A stretch of DNA of 58,510 bases from Peribacillus faecalis (GTDB lineage: Bacteria > Bacillota > Bacilli > Bacillales > DSM-1321). The stretch spans positions 1 to 58,510 of the forward strand of contig NZ_JACXSI010000022.1 of the NCBI RefSeq assembly GCF_014712675.1, read 5' to 3'. A program made the position numbers and the translations under genes. This document shows, piece by piece, positions 17,062-25,969 of this stretch; position 1 is the first letter of the stretch; the number at the start of each line of letters is the position of its first letter. The notes under the pieces are model-generated. The model did no database searches. It saw only the letters and a list, made by a program, of their open reading frames with translations, and had not been told where the DNA came from.

Positions 17062-17802
17062 CTACTGAGCCGTATATCCCCCATCAACAAACACAGTCGA
17101 ACCAGTTACAAACTCATTCTCAACTAAAAATACAACCGCATGAGCAACTTCTTCGGATGTTCCTAGTCTTCCAAGCGGATGTTTCGCTATTAAACCATCG
17201 TAGAAAGGACCTAGCGATTCTTTATTCACTAATCCGGTTTCGATGTATCCTGGTGCGATCGCATTCACTCGTATTCCTTTTGCTGCATATTGAAGACTAG
17301 CGCTTTTCGTCATTCCGATTACAGCATGTTTCGATGCATTATAAGCAAGAGCGCTTGGCTCACCGACAGCACCTAAAATCGAAGCGGTATTCACAATCGC
17401 GCCACCGCCATTTTTAAGCATTTCTTTAATAGCATGTTTCATTCCGAAAAATACGCCGTCTTGATTAATGCGAATCACTTTATGGTAGTCTTCATATGAC
17501 AGTGTATGCGTTTCTGCTAAACTGCCAATACCGGCATTATTAATTATAATATCTAATTGACCATATGCTTTAACAGTATCCTGAACGAGACTTTCAACAT
17601 CGGCTTCATCTCCCGCATCAACTGAAACAAATAGCATATCGTGTCCTTCATTTTTTAATGCTTGTTCCACTTCTTTACCGCCTTCAACATTATAATCGGC
17701 GATCACAACTTTTACGCCTTTCACGGCAAATGCTTTAACGGTAGCTAAACCAATGCCGCTTGCTCCTCCTGTTACGATGGCTACTTTGTCTTTTAAATTC
17801 AT
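17062..17802 (-). CDS. SDR-family oxidoreductase
   Basis: 246-residue short-chain dehydrogenase. It has the glycine-rich nucleotide-binding motif GGASGIG at residues 12-18, the NNAG segment, catalytic Ser (NTASILGAVG) and the YNASKHA motif supplying Tyr and Lys. The IADYN acidic residue after beta-2 suggests NAD(H) preference. The ATG at 17802 follows AGGGGGA. It is divergent from the Gfo/Idh/MocA gene, so the pair may share a control region and a pathway for a sugar or alcohol. Substrate unknown. Confidence 0.88.
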   Translation of the reverse strand: MNLKDKVAIVTGGASGIGLATVKAFAVKGVKVVIADYNVEGGKEVEQALKNEGHDMLFVSVDAGDEADVESLVQDTVKAYGQLDIIINNAGIGSLAETHTLSYEDYHKVIRINQDGVFFGMKHAIKEMLKNGGGAIVNTASILGAVGEPSALAYNASKHAVIGMTKSASLQYAAKGIRVNAIAPGYIETGLVNKESLGPFYDGLIAKHPLGRLGTSEEVAHAVVFLVENEFVTGSTVFVDGGYTAQ

Positions 17803-17985
17803 CTTAAATTCCCCCTAAAAAGTTCTTTCAATTAAGTTTACGAGTATTTACACAATAAAATGTTCAAAATCGCTTTTAAGTTTTTTACCAACCATTCCCC
17901 AATTAACAAATCTTCGTACGTATAGTACATTCATTAAAGTCAATAAATGAATACATAAAGCCTCACTAAGAAGGGAGTTACAACA

Positions 17986-18978
17986 ATGAAAAAAGTAAAA
18001 TGGGGTATTTTAAGTACGGCCAGCATTGCGAAGTCAGTGCTGATACCGGCAATCAAGCGAGCGGAAAATGCGGAAGGGGTAGCGATTGCGAGCCGCGGTG
18101 AGCGAGTCCATCGTGCAGCAGCAGAGTGTGGAATTCCGGTCGCTTATGAAAGTTATGACGCACTTTTACAAGATGCCAATATTGATGCTGTCTATATTCC
18201 GCTGCCAAATCATTTACATAAAGAATGGGTGATTAAGGCGGCGGAGCACGGCAAGCATGTGCTTTGTGAGAAGCCAGTTGCGCTTAGTAGCGAAGAAGCA
18301 CTTGAGATGGTGCGTGTGTGCAAGGAGCAGAAGGTGGTTTTCATGGAGGCGTTCATGTATCAATTCCATCCGCAGTATAAGCGTGTTCAAGAATTAATGG
18401 CCTCAGGTGAAATCGGCGACATCAAGTTAGTAAAAGGTAGCTTCTCGTTCTTCATGGAAAATCGCGAAGGCAATATTCGTATGAACAAAGAAATGGGAGG
18501 CGGCAGTCTGTTTGATGTCGGCAGCTACTGCGTTCACGCGATTCGTTCCATTCTAAACGCAGAACCAGTGCAAGTATACGCGCAAGCGCAGTTGGATCTG
18601 GAAACGAAAGTCGATACATCCGCTTATGTCAGCATGGATTTTGAAAATGGTATTAAAGCGACGTTTGACTGCAGCTTCGACATGTTGATGCGAAATGAAC
18701 TAGAAATTATAGGAACACAAGGAGCGATCAAACTACCTCACGCTTACAGACCGGATATAAATGACGGCATCGGCGAAATCATCATTCAAACAAATGAATC
18801 AACTCGCATTGAAAAGATGGCCGGAGATATTTATAAGGCAGAAGTCGAACATATTTCAGCAGCAATTTTACAAGGAACAGAACCGGTTTACCCAGGAGCA
18901 GAGTCTGTGAAAAATATGAAAGTGCTGCAAGCTTGTCTGGAATCGATTGAGACTGGAGAAGTTGTACAGGTGAAATAA
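17986..18978 (+). CDS. Gfo/Idh/MocA-family NAD(P)-dependent oxidoreductase
   Basis: 330 residues. An N-terminal Rossmann domain (WGILSTASIAKSVLIPAI) is followed by the characteristic EKP motif (HGKHVLCEKPVAL, near 95) and the C-terminal alpha/beta domain with GGGSLFDVGSYCVHAIR, which supplies the catalytic region. Members oxidise or isomerise sugars, inositols or related polyols. ATG 17986 has AGAAGGGAG upstream. It is divergent from the SDR gene. Confidence 0.87.
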   Translation: MKKVKWGILSTASIAKSVLIPAIKRAENAEGVAIASRGERVHRAAAECGIPVAYESYDALLQDANIDAVYIPLPNHLHKEWVIKAAEHGKHVLCEKPVALSSEEALEMVRVCKEQKVVFMEAFMYQFHPQYKRVQELMASGEIGDIKLVKGSFSFFMENREGNIRMNKEMGGGSLFDVGSYCVHAIRSILNAEPVQVYAQAQLDLETKVDTSAYVSMDFENGIKATFDCSFDMLMRNELEIIGTQGAIKLPHAYRPDINDGIGEIIIQTNESTRIEKMAGDIYKAEVEHISAAILQGTEPVYPGAESVKNMKVLQACLESIETGEVVQVK

Positions 18979-18995
18979 ATTTTTAAAAAAGATGG

Positions 18996-19316
18996 TTATT
19001 ACTCTGTAAAACGGGAATAGAATAGTGACGAGGTAACAGGCACTCGTCATAAAGTGGATGATTGCTTACAAAATAGTATTGAGAAGTAAAGATGCTATAC
19101 CGTGTAAGAGTTCAACAAAACACTACAAAAAAAGTAACTGCGAGTATTATAGAAAGAATGCGAAATGGTCAACTCTAACAACACATAATCCTTGAAAAGG
19201 ATACTTCTACTCATGTTGATGACACCATTATTCTTTCAAAAAGAAAGCAAAAATTCTAGAGTGACAAGAGAAGTAAAGATGAAAAGAAGCAATCATCCGC
19301 TACAATATGGAAATGG
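18996..19316 (+). ncRNA. candidate structured RNA, copy 1 (3' end cut by IS)
   Basis: About 320 bases about 75-80% similar (by eye) to 32590-32904. Conserved structure: GACGAG/CTCGTC hairpin (19027-19032 with 19043-19048); a 15-bp long-range closing stem AGTGGATGATTGCTT (19053-19067) with AAGCAATCATCCGCT (19287-19301), one G-U; CTTACA with TGTAAG; ATAGTATT with GATGCTAT; AATGGT/ACCATT. It has no reading frame. The terminator present in copy 2 is split here by the IS1182-family element. I do not recognise it as a known RNA family. Confidence 0.5.
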
Positions 19317-19349
19317 AAAGAGGCTGGGACAAAACCCTCCTCTGAACTA

Positions 19350-19396
19350 AAAAAGCCGGTGAAGTTTTACGACAAGTAAAATTTCACCGGCTTTGA
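19350..19396. terminator. subterminal hairpin in the IS left end
   Basis: AAAGCCGGTGAA (19352-19363) pairs with TTCACCGGCTTT (19383-19394), with extra TTTTAC/GTAAAA pairing inside. It would stop read-in from flanking promoters. Confidence 0.75.
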
Positions 19397-19471
19397 ACTT
19401 TTAGATAAAAATAAGGACAACTTCTGCTAAAATTAAGTCACCACAACAAAATCACAGAAAGAAGTGTCCTT

Positions 19472-21036
19472 ATGTTTAAAGATTATAACATGAATCAATT
19501 AGTTTTGCCTTTAGATTTAGAAGTAAAATTACAAAATAATGATATTGCTTTTTCCATCCACCATTTAGTAGAAAGTATCCCGCAAGAAGCACTGGAACCA
19601 TTTCTCCGAAATACAGGGTGTCCTGCCTACCATCCACGCATGATGCTTAAAATTATCTTGTGCGCCTATACGCAATCGGTCTTTTCAGGACGATTGAAGG
19701 GCTTCTGAAAGACAGCATCCGTATGATGTGGCTGGCGCAAGGATATGAACCAAGCTATCGCACAATCAATCGTTTCCGCATCCATCCGGAAGTAAAAGAA
19801 TTGATCCGCCAATGTTTCGTTCAATTCCGTTGTCAACTGGTATCAGAAAAAGTGATTGATCAGGAAGCTATTTTTATTGATGGCACAAAAATCGAGGCGA
19901 ATGCGAATAAATTCACATTCGTCTGGAAGAAATTGGTTGAAAAATATCATCAAGGTCTGATTGAAAAGTCGAACCAACTATACAACGAGCTTCTTGAGAA
20001 AGAAATCTTGCCTGAATTGGAAAGGGAGAACGAGGAACAATTATCGATAGAAGAACTCACCCAAATGGTGAAAAAAGTAGATGAGGCTGTATCTGAATAT
20101 GACAAACAAATTGAAGCATCTGAGGACACAGCTGAGCGAAAAGCGTTGAGAAGCGAAAGGAAATTCCCTAAACAAGCTCGTAAGCAGTTAATGGATTATA
20201 TTGAACGCAAACAGAAATATCAGAGGGATTTTGAAATCTTTGGCGAACGTAACAGTTATTCGAAGACAGATCCAGATGCGACATTTATGCGGATGAAAGA
20301 TGACTACATGAAGAATGGCCAATTGAAAGCAGGTTATAACATCCAAATCGCAACAGAAGGTCAATACGCGCTGGCTTACAGTATCTTTCCGAATCCAACT
20401 GATACCCGCACCCTGATTCCGTTCTTGGATCGAATCGAGCAGCATTATTTTGAGCTGCCGAAACATATTGTCGCAGATGCCGGATATGGAAGTGAACAGA
20501 ACTATGATGATATCCTTTCGAACCGCAAACGGGAAGCGCTGATTACCTATGGAATGTATCAAAAAGAGCAAAAGAAGAAGTACAAACAAAATGAGTTCCA
20601 TTCAGATAACTGGCAGTATGATGAAGAAAAAGACATGTACACTTGTCCGAATCAGCAACACCTTGTATTTAAAAATTATTCGGTACGGACAGACAAGTCG
20701 GGATTCACACGCGAATTTAAAATCTATGAGTGCGAAAACTGTACAGGTTGCCCATTCCGTTCTTCCTGCACCAAAGCCAAGGAAGGCAACAACCGAAAAT
20801 TAATGGTAAATGAGAAATGGGAACAGCAAAAAGAATATGTGAGAGCGAAGCTTTCGGAAGAAGAAACAAGTTCCATCTACCGTCAACGAAAAACAGATGT
20901 GGAACCAGTTTTTGGATTATTGAAGGCTAATTTGCATTTCACCCGATTTTCCGTCCGCGGACAGTCGAAGGTTGAAAATGAAATGGGATTGGCATTAATG
21001 GCCGTGAATCTACGGAAGTTCGCGGCCAGCAGCTAA
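19472..21036 (+). pseudogene. IS1182-family DDE transposase, frameshifted
   Basis: The first 78 codons (19472-19708) read MFKDYNMNQLVLPLDLEV to VFSGR and then run out of frame. The remaining 440 or so codons are in the next frame, starting around TIEGLLKDSIRMMWLAQG near 19690. Together they make a normal IS1182 transposase of about 510 residues, with the N-terminal DUF772 region, DDE catalytic region (FIDGTKIEANANKF, HIVADAGYGSEQNY) and a Cys cluster CENCTGCPFRSSC. The shift is at TTTCAGGACGATTGAAGG. There is no slippery A run there, so decay is more likely than programmed frameshifting. Confidence 0.88.
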
Positions 21037-21055
21037 GGATTCATAGACAAAAACA

Positions 21056-21092
21056 GAAAAACGTGAAATGGAATTGTCCATTTCACGTTTTT
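21056..21092. terminator. terminator after the transposase
   Basis: AAAAACGTGAAATGGA pairs with TCCATTTCACGTTTTT, a long stem with T-run ends in both directions, inside the right end of the IS. Confidence 0.8.
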
Positions 21093-21130
21093 CGTCATTT
21101 GAAGCTAGTTTTGTCCCAGCCTCTTTTTTG

Positions 21131-21272
21131 GTGCCTGTCACTCCCCGAAATGTGTCGAAGATTATTTAATTTGCCTGAAACCTTTTTAAGTAAGGGTTTT
21201 GGTTTTGTTAGTTTATTGCCGTAATCATACTTGTTCGACAAAAACTAGTAAAATTCGGGGAGTGACAGGCAC
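21131..21272. repeat. MITE-like palindromic repeat, full copy 1
   Basis: 142 bases with perfect 19-bp inverted ends GTGCCTGTCACTCCCCGAA (21131-21149) and complement (21254-21272), with secondary TGTCGAA/TTCGACA arms and an internal AAACC/GGTTT hairpin. A related full copy lies at 32934-33068 and solitary right halves at 32211, 34246 and 38761. It is noncoding and lies directly upstream of metN. Confidence 0.75.
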
Positions 21273-21349
21273 TTTATTGGGCATTTTTGGATTATTCAGT
21301 TATAATATTCCAGGTGTGGATTAATTATATCAGTATTGGGGGGATATGG

Positions 21350-22105
21350 GTGATATCACTGCATAATGTTACAAAAAGCTTTAAGGGGTCCGAACATTAT
21401 GCTGTGCAATCAGTTTCGTTACATATTCAAAAGGGAACGATTCACGGGATGATTGGGACGAGCGGTGCCGGGAAATCGACTTTACTACGGTTAATCAACT
21501 TGCTGGAATTACCGGATGAAGGAACTGTAACGGTTAATCAGCAGGAGTTAACTTCGCTATCCAATAGGGAGCTGCGAGAAGCGAGGCGTTCCATCGGAAT
21601 AATATTTCAGCATTTTAATTTGTTGGATAATAAGACGGTGTTCGATAATGTTGCAATACCTTTGAAATTGGCCGGCTACCCAAAGGAATTGAGAAATGAT
21701 CGGGTGATGGAATGTTTAGCGTTTGTTGGCCTTGAACATTTGGGAAAGCAGTATCCATCAAAGCTGAGCGGCGGGCAAAAGCAGCGGGTTGCGATTGCGA
21801 GAGCTTTAGCAACGAAGCCATCTATTCTCTTATGCGATGAGCCGACATCGGCGCTTGATCCGAAAACAACGGCTGATATATTAAAGGTGCTGCAAAATGT
21901 GAATGAAGAACTCGGAGTCACGATTGTCATTGTCAGTCATGAATTTGAGGTGATCCGAAGCATTTGTCACTACGTTTCGGTCATGGAAAATGGAAAGATT
22001 GTTGAAACGGTATCGAATGTGCCCCAGGAATATATGGGCGGTAAATATGATCCGGTTTGGTTTCTCCAGGAGCTGAAGAAGGAAAAGAGGGATGCATATG
22101 CCTGA
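21350..22105 (+). CDS. metN: methionine ABC transporter ATPase MetN (short form)
   Basis: 251-residue ABC ATPase: Walker A GTSGAGKST, Q-loop FQHFNLLDNKTV, signature LSGGQKQR, Walker B ILLCDEPTSALDP and a His switch VSHEFEV. It belongs to the MetN group and precedes metI and metQ. GTG 21350 is chosen because GGGGGGAT lies eight bases before it. Upstream codons in frame have no ribosome site. MetN normally runs to about 340 residues with a C-terminal NIL/ACT-type domain that binds methionine and inhibits transport. That domain is missing: the protein ends shortly after YDPVWFLQELKKEKRD. It overlaps metI. Confidence 0.88.
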   Translation: MISLHNVTKSFKGSEHYAVQSVSLHIQKGTIHGMIGTSGAGKSTLLRLINLLELPDEGTVTVNQQELTSLSNRELREARRSIGIIFQHFNLLDNKTVFDNVAIPLKLAGYPKELRNDRVMECLAFVGLEHLGKQYPSKLSGGQKQRVAIARALATKPSILLCDEPTSALDPKTTADILKVLQNVNEELGVTIVIVSHEFEVIRSICHYVSVMENGKIVETVSNVPQEYMGGKYDPVWFLQELKKEKRDAYA

Positions 22106-22760
22106 TATCCTTTTGCAATATGAGACGGAAATTTGGCAATCAATCGGACAAACATTTGTGATGGTTGGCATTTCAGTCGCAGCTGCACTATTGATTGGGT
22201 TACCGCTCGGGACTTTACTGTATCTTTGTCGGAAAGGGAACTTGCTTGATAATAGGATGGCGTTTTCAAGTTTGAATCTTTTCGTTAATATTGTCCGCTC
22301 ATTCCCGTTTTTGCTGCTGGTTGTGTTTCTGATTCCTTTTACGAGATTAATAGTCGGAACGGCACTCGGTACGTTAGCGGCAGCTGTTCCATTATCGATT
22401 GTGGCAATCGCATATTATTCAAGGTTGGTTGAGCAATCGCTATTAGAGATTCCTCGTGGTGTCGTTGAATCGGCGATTGCGATGGGGGCATCCATTTGGC
22501 AAATCGTCTTTAAATTTTTATATGTCGAAGCAAGATCTGGACTTGTTTTAGGACTGACAACATCGACAATCAGCTTTATCTCCTATTCGACAATCATGGG
22601 TATTGTCGGAGGCGGAGGAGTGGGCGATTTTGCAATTCGATACGGCTATCAGCGTTTTGAAACCGAACTGATGATGTATGTAATTGTCATTATGATTATC
22701 TTTGTTCAAATCATTCAGTTTACCGGAACAACGATTGCCAAAATATTAGATAAAAGATAA
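22098..22760 (+). CDS. metI: methionine ABC transporter permease MetI
   Basis: 220-residue integral membrane protein with about five hydrophobic spans and the permease EAA-type loop (VVESAIAMGASIWQIVFKF). It ends the familiar MetI pattern GIVGGGGVGDFAIRYGYQRF. ATG 22098 is favoured over ATG 22092 because AAGAGG sits eight bases upstream. The gene overlaps metN by eight bases, consistent with coupled translation. With MetN and MetQ it imports methionine or a derivative. Confidence 0.92.
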   Translation: MPDILLQYETEIWQSIGQTFVMVGISVAAALLIGLPLGTLLYLCRKGNLLDNRMAFSSLNLFVNIVRSFPFLLLVVFLIPFTRLIVGTALGTLAAAVPLSIVAIAYYSRLVEQSLLEIPRGVVESAIAMGASIWQIVFKFLYVEARSGLVLGLTTSTISFISYSTIMGIVGGGGVGDFAIRYGYQRFETELMMYVIVIMIIFVQIIQFTGTTIAKILDKR

Positions 22761-22770
22761 GGGGAATATT

Positions 22771-23586
22771 ATGAAAAAATTATGGGGTATATTATTTGTT
22801 GCACTGCTAGTTTTAGCAGGCTGTGGTGATTCTTCAGAAAGTTCATCAGAAAAGAATGCTGAAGAGGTGACATTAAAAATAGGATCACTAATTCCGCCAA
22901 TGACGGATATATTGGAAATTGTGAAGCCATTAATGGAAGAAGAGGGCATTAATTTGGAGATTGTCGTGCTTGGAGATAATATTCAGCCGAATAACGCGTT
23001 GCAGCATGAAGAGATTGATGTGAATTTCTTTCAGCATGCGCCGTTTATGGAACAATATAATAGTCAAAATGATGCTAATTTAGTGGCTGTTGAACCGATT
23101 TATCATGCGATTTTCGGCGGATATTCTAAGAAATACAAGTCGATTGACGAGCTGCCGGAAGGAGCGGTTATTGCTGTACCGAACGATGCAGTTAATTTGG
23201 GCCGCGCTTTAATTTTATTGGATGAAAAAGGATTGATTACATTAAAAGACAATACGAATCTTAATGCTACGCAGGCTGACATTGTAGCCAATGATAAAAA
23301 TTATAAATTGCAAGAAGTTGATTTGCTGATGCTGGCGCGAATGATGGACGATGCCGACCTTGTCATGCTGTATCCTGCCTATGCGGCGCCGCTTGGCTTA
23401 ACACCAGCAAAAGATGCTCTAATAACAGAAGGGTTGGAATCGAGATACGCCATTTCTTTAGTGGCGCGAGAGGATAATGCTGATACAGAGGCTGTTAAAA
23501 TTTTAGCAGAGAAAATGACAGGACCAGAAGTGAAAAAGTTCCTGGAAGAGAAGCATGCTGACACGGCATTGCCAGCGTTTGAGTAA
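22771..23586 (+). CDS. metQ: methionine-binding lipoprotein MetQ
   Basis: 271-residue NlpA-family substrate-binding lipoprotein. The signal peptide has lipobox VLAGC (Cys near 18). Family landmarks include VNFFQHAPFMEQYN, AVPNDAVNLGRALILL and the C-terminal ADTALPAF. It is ten bases after metI and completes the metNIQ operon. No S-box or T-box leader was recognised upstream, unlike many Bacillales met operons. Substrate could be L- or D-methionine, or methionine sulfoxide. Confidence 0.92.
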   Translation: MKKLWGILFVALLVLAGCGDSSESSSEKNAEEVTLKIGSLIPPMTDILEIVKPLMEEEGINLEIVVLGDNIQPNNALQHEEIDVNFFQHAPFMEQYNSQNDANLVAVEPIYHAIFGGYSKKYKSIDELPEGAVIAVPNDAVNLGRALILLDEKGLITLKDNTNLNATQADIVANDKNYKLQEVDLLMLARMMDDADLVMLYPAYAAPLGLTPAKDALITEGLESRYAISLVAREDNADTEAVKILAEKMTGPEVKKFLEEKHADTALPAFE

Positions 23587-23695
23587 TTGGAGTGACTGTC
23601 ATTACTCGAAGTATGTCGAAAAATAGCCTTTATAATAGTATTTTTAGAAAGGTGATAGACTCGAGAGGTTCACAGTTTGATTGACTAATCGTTTT

Positions 23696-23737
23696 AAAAA
23701 AATCCAGCATAGATATTATTTCTATGCTGGATTTCTT
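23696..23737. terminator. strong bidirectional terminator
   Basis: AAATCCAGCATAGA pairs with TCTATGCTGGATTT, with A run and T run flanks, between convergent metQ and the minus-strand polysaccharide operon. Confidence 0.85.
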
Positions 23738-23755
23738 ATAGATTTGTAACCCCTA

Positions 23756-24370
23756 TTATTCCGCATCCCACAATTTCTGAATAATATAATACGATTGTTT
23801 CAATCGCTCTTCAAATAAAGGTTTGTCCCAATCTTCCCAAGTGTAGCCATTCAGAGTTGAAAGTTGGTTGTTTTGTATTGCTGGAAAAGAGTCCGTAATG
23901 ATACCTTCTTCATTTTCAAAGAGGACACCGATGTTTAATTGTTCGATGATGGTGCTTGATTCAAGTCCACCTTTGTAAAGGTCCCCGGTGAATTCTTTTC
24001 GGCTAGGGTCTTTTGCTTGGATTACTAGCCATGGAATACGAAATTCGATACTACCTTCTTTTTTATTAATATAGTAATCTGCTAATGAATCGTAATTTTT
24101 TGATTGCGGGTTGCCATTTCCTTGTCTGAGCTTTCCTGTTTCTGTTGTTCTAAAATCATACGTAGTATTTAACTCGGGATTATAATATTCCTTATCTAAA
24201 GCATAAAGAATCGGAGTGAATACACCACTATTATTAATGGGCAGATTTTCTTCAGCGGCATCATTTTTCTTGTATTGATAGAAAAGGCTATGTTCTAAAA
24301 GATTGTTGTTATTATATAAAACAAAAAGAAGACCATTAATTTGGTCCTCTTTTTGTTTATGTGAATCCAA
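23756..24370 (-). pseudogene. 3' part of interrupted glycosidase-like gene
   Basis: The real gene portion is 23756-24285, preceded on this strand by IS1595-family sequence that supplies a false start and the first 31 codons. From QYKKNDAAEENLPINNSG to the stop, the protein continues without a gap from residue 886 of the 5' fragment (25970-28654) once the IS and one copy of ATAGAAAA are removed. It carries the conserved C-terminal region of that family (IEFRIPWLVIQAKDPS, GDLYKGGL, ERLKQSYYIIQKLW). It cannot be made as part of the normal product. Confidence 0.85.
24319..24358 (-). terminator. terminator at the IS1595 passenger end
   Basis: AACAAAAAGAAGACC pairs with GGTCCTCTTTTTGTT around a short loop, 24 bases past the stop of the passenger gene on the minus strand. 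Confidence 0.8.
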
Positions 24371-24381
24371 GGATTCTTCTC

Positions 24382-24717
24382 TTACGAAATTTTTTTGAAT
24401 TTCTTATATGTGTAATTACCTATAACTATTTTGTTAAAATTCTCTTTTTTATCACTTGTCCAATCAGGAATTTCCGTTATATTCGTAATAGCCCCATTTT
24501 CAACTTCAATGATTTTCCCACTTTTCTCAGAAGCGAGCAAATACATAACCTTGTTGTTTAATAACTTTGTTGTAGTAGACGGTATAACGTCAAAGACAGT
24601 ATCCCAAAAATGAAACCAGCCAGACCTTTTTTCGCTTCTGAAAATTTCATAAATGATATCATCTGATAACTTTACTTTATTAATTAAATCTATTGCTTCT
24701 CTTGTTTTCTTATCCAT
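24382..24717 (-). CDS. passenger protein of the IS1595-family element
   Basis: 111-residue protein with a CAGGAGGTGT ribosome site seven bases before the ATG. No signal peptide or membrane span is evident. The sequence has a Trp-rich stretch RSGWFHFWDTVFDV and an acidic/Lys-rich C-terminal half. I do not recognise the family. IS1595 elements are known to carry passenger genes. Its position inside the inverted repeats, orientation like the transposase, and its own terminator make it cargo of the element. Confidence 0.65.
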   Translation of the reverse strand: MDKKTREAIDLINKVKLSDDIIYEIFRSEKRSGWFHFWDTVFDVIPSTTTKLLNNKVMYLLASEKSGKIIEVENGAITNITEIPDWTSDKKENFNKIVIGNYTYKKFKKIS

Positions 24718-24902
24718 TTTACACCTCCTGGAAATTTAATTTCTTAATTATAATACGACAAAAATAACATTTAGTTTCAAAAAAACTATAATATCCCTTT
24801 TTTGTGAACGCAGTTGAATAAAGACTGTACTATTCACTATACTATTACCTTATTCAAACTAAGCTGCAACGATAGTGAAATATGCCGCTTTAGTAAAATA
24901 CA

Positions 24903-25916
24903 TCAGTTGAAATTTCTAATATCGGTTACAGTGGTGAAATTGGCTTTTTTACAGGCGTTCAACAACATTTCATTAGTATTTTCTTTAGAAGGAATTTTTT
25001 TGTTTAATTCTAAGAAACGATGCCATATCAAATAACCGTTTAGATATTTTGTTGCTACACCATTAAATCGCTCAATCCAATCTTTTAATCGTCGATGGTA
25101 ACTATTAACGTGTTGAACGTGGTAAATTTTTTGTCGGACATATTCCTTATTACGAGCATTAATCGCTTCGTGCTTTAATCCTTTTATAGCCGCAAATTTC
25201 TTATAGTTGGTCGCAGTATCTGTGCAAAGTAAAGCAGAATCATCTAAATAGTCTCCTAGTACAGCATCTATATCAAGTGCTGTTATCCGCCCTTTACCAG
25301 CAACTTCAGAGAGGATTTGACCATATCTATCGTGAGCAACAACCACGCATACTTGCTCTTTAGAAATGCCTCTTTTAGATGCAGAACCGCCTCTTTTTCG
25401 AGGTTTTCGGTGAGTGAGATTTTTCTTACCTTTATCGCTCTCCAAGAAAAAGGTTTCGTCGCTTTCGACTATGCCAAAAAGTTTCTGATGACCAAGTGAT
25501 TGTAGGGCAAATAACACCTTATGTCTCCAATAAAAGGCGGTGCTTAGGTGAATTTTTAATTCTTTAGCGATGGCTCTTAACGAACAACCATTCACCATCA
25601 TTTCCAAATATTTAAGCCATTTATGAGGATATTTCGTACCAGACAAAGGGCTACCAGTCATATCATTAAACGATTTACCGCAATCCTTACAAAGGTAACG
25701 TTGACGAGCTTTATATGTACCATTTCTTTTAACAGACATACTCCCACAATGCACACAGGCTAATCCATTCGAAAACCGTCTCTCCCGAATATCTACAATT
25801 TTATTTGAAATATTGGTAGTAGAATCAGGAAACAAGTCTTCTTTCATAGCAAAGAAAAGCTTTATCTGTTCATCTTTGGAAAGCTCTGAAAAGCGTTCAT
25901 ACATATCTAGCCACAT
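24903..25916 (-). CDS. IS1595-family transposase
   Basis: 337 residues. The N-terminal zinc ribbon (CVHCGSMSVKRNGTYKARQR then CKDCGKSF) is followed by a helix-turn-helix-like region (GCSLRAIAKELKIHLSTAFY) and the ISXO2-type DDE domain (VESDETFFLES, CTDTATNYKKFA and HVNSYHRRLKDWIERFNG). There is no frameshift, so it is probably active. The ATG at 25916 is preceded by AGGAGTG. Confidence 0.93.
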   Translation of the reverse strand: MWLDMYERFSELSKDEQIKLFFAMKEDLFPDSTTNISNKIVDIRERRFSNGLACVHCGSMSVKRNGTYKARQRYLCKDCGKSFNDMTGSPLSGTKYPHKWLKYLEMMVNGCSLRAIAKELKIHLSTAFYWRHKVLFALQSLGHQKLFGIVESDETFFLESDKGKKNLTHRKPRKRGGSASKRGISKEQVCVVVAHDRYGQILSEVAGKGRITALDIDAVLGDYLDDSALLCTDTATNYKKFAAIKGLKHEAINARNKEYVRQKIYHVQHVNSYHRRLKDWIERFNGVATKYLNGYLIWHRFLELNKKIPSKENTNEMLLNACKKANFTTVTDIRNFN

Positions 25917-25969
25917 CGAAAAATCACTCCTGCTATAATAAGTTCAATTATTATAACAGTATGTCATCC

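Larger units (their letters stand above)
19317..21126 (+). mobile_element. IS1182-family insertion sequence
   Basis: About 1.8 kb bounded by perfect 18-bp inverted repeats AAAGAGGCTGGGACAAAA (19317-19334) and its complement (21109-21126). Inside each end is a terminator-like hairpin (19352-19394 and 21056-21092) that would block outside transcription. The single transposase gene is frameshifted, so the element is probably not self-mobile. No direct target duplication is evident. Comparison with the repeat at 32590-33068 shows it landed in the terminator hairpin of the candidate RNA. Confidence 0.88.

Noticed and set aside
19660-19720. Programmed frameshift in the IS1182 transposase
   Set aside because: No slippery A run or stimulatory structure is visible at the junction, and the family usually has one continuous gene. 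Decay is simpler.
21273-21349. S-box or T-box riboswitch ahead of metN
   Set aside because: The upstream bases are the palindromic repeat. None of the conserved SAM or T-box motifs is present.
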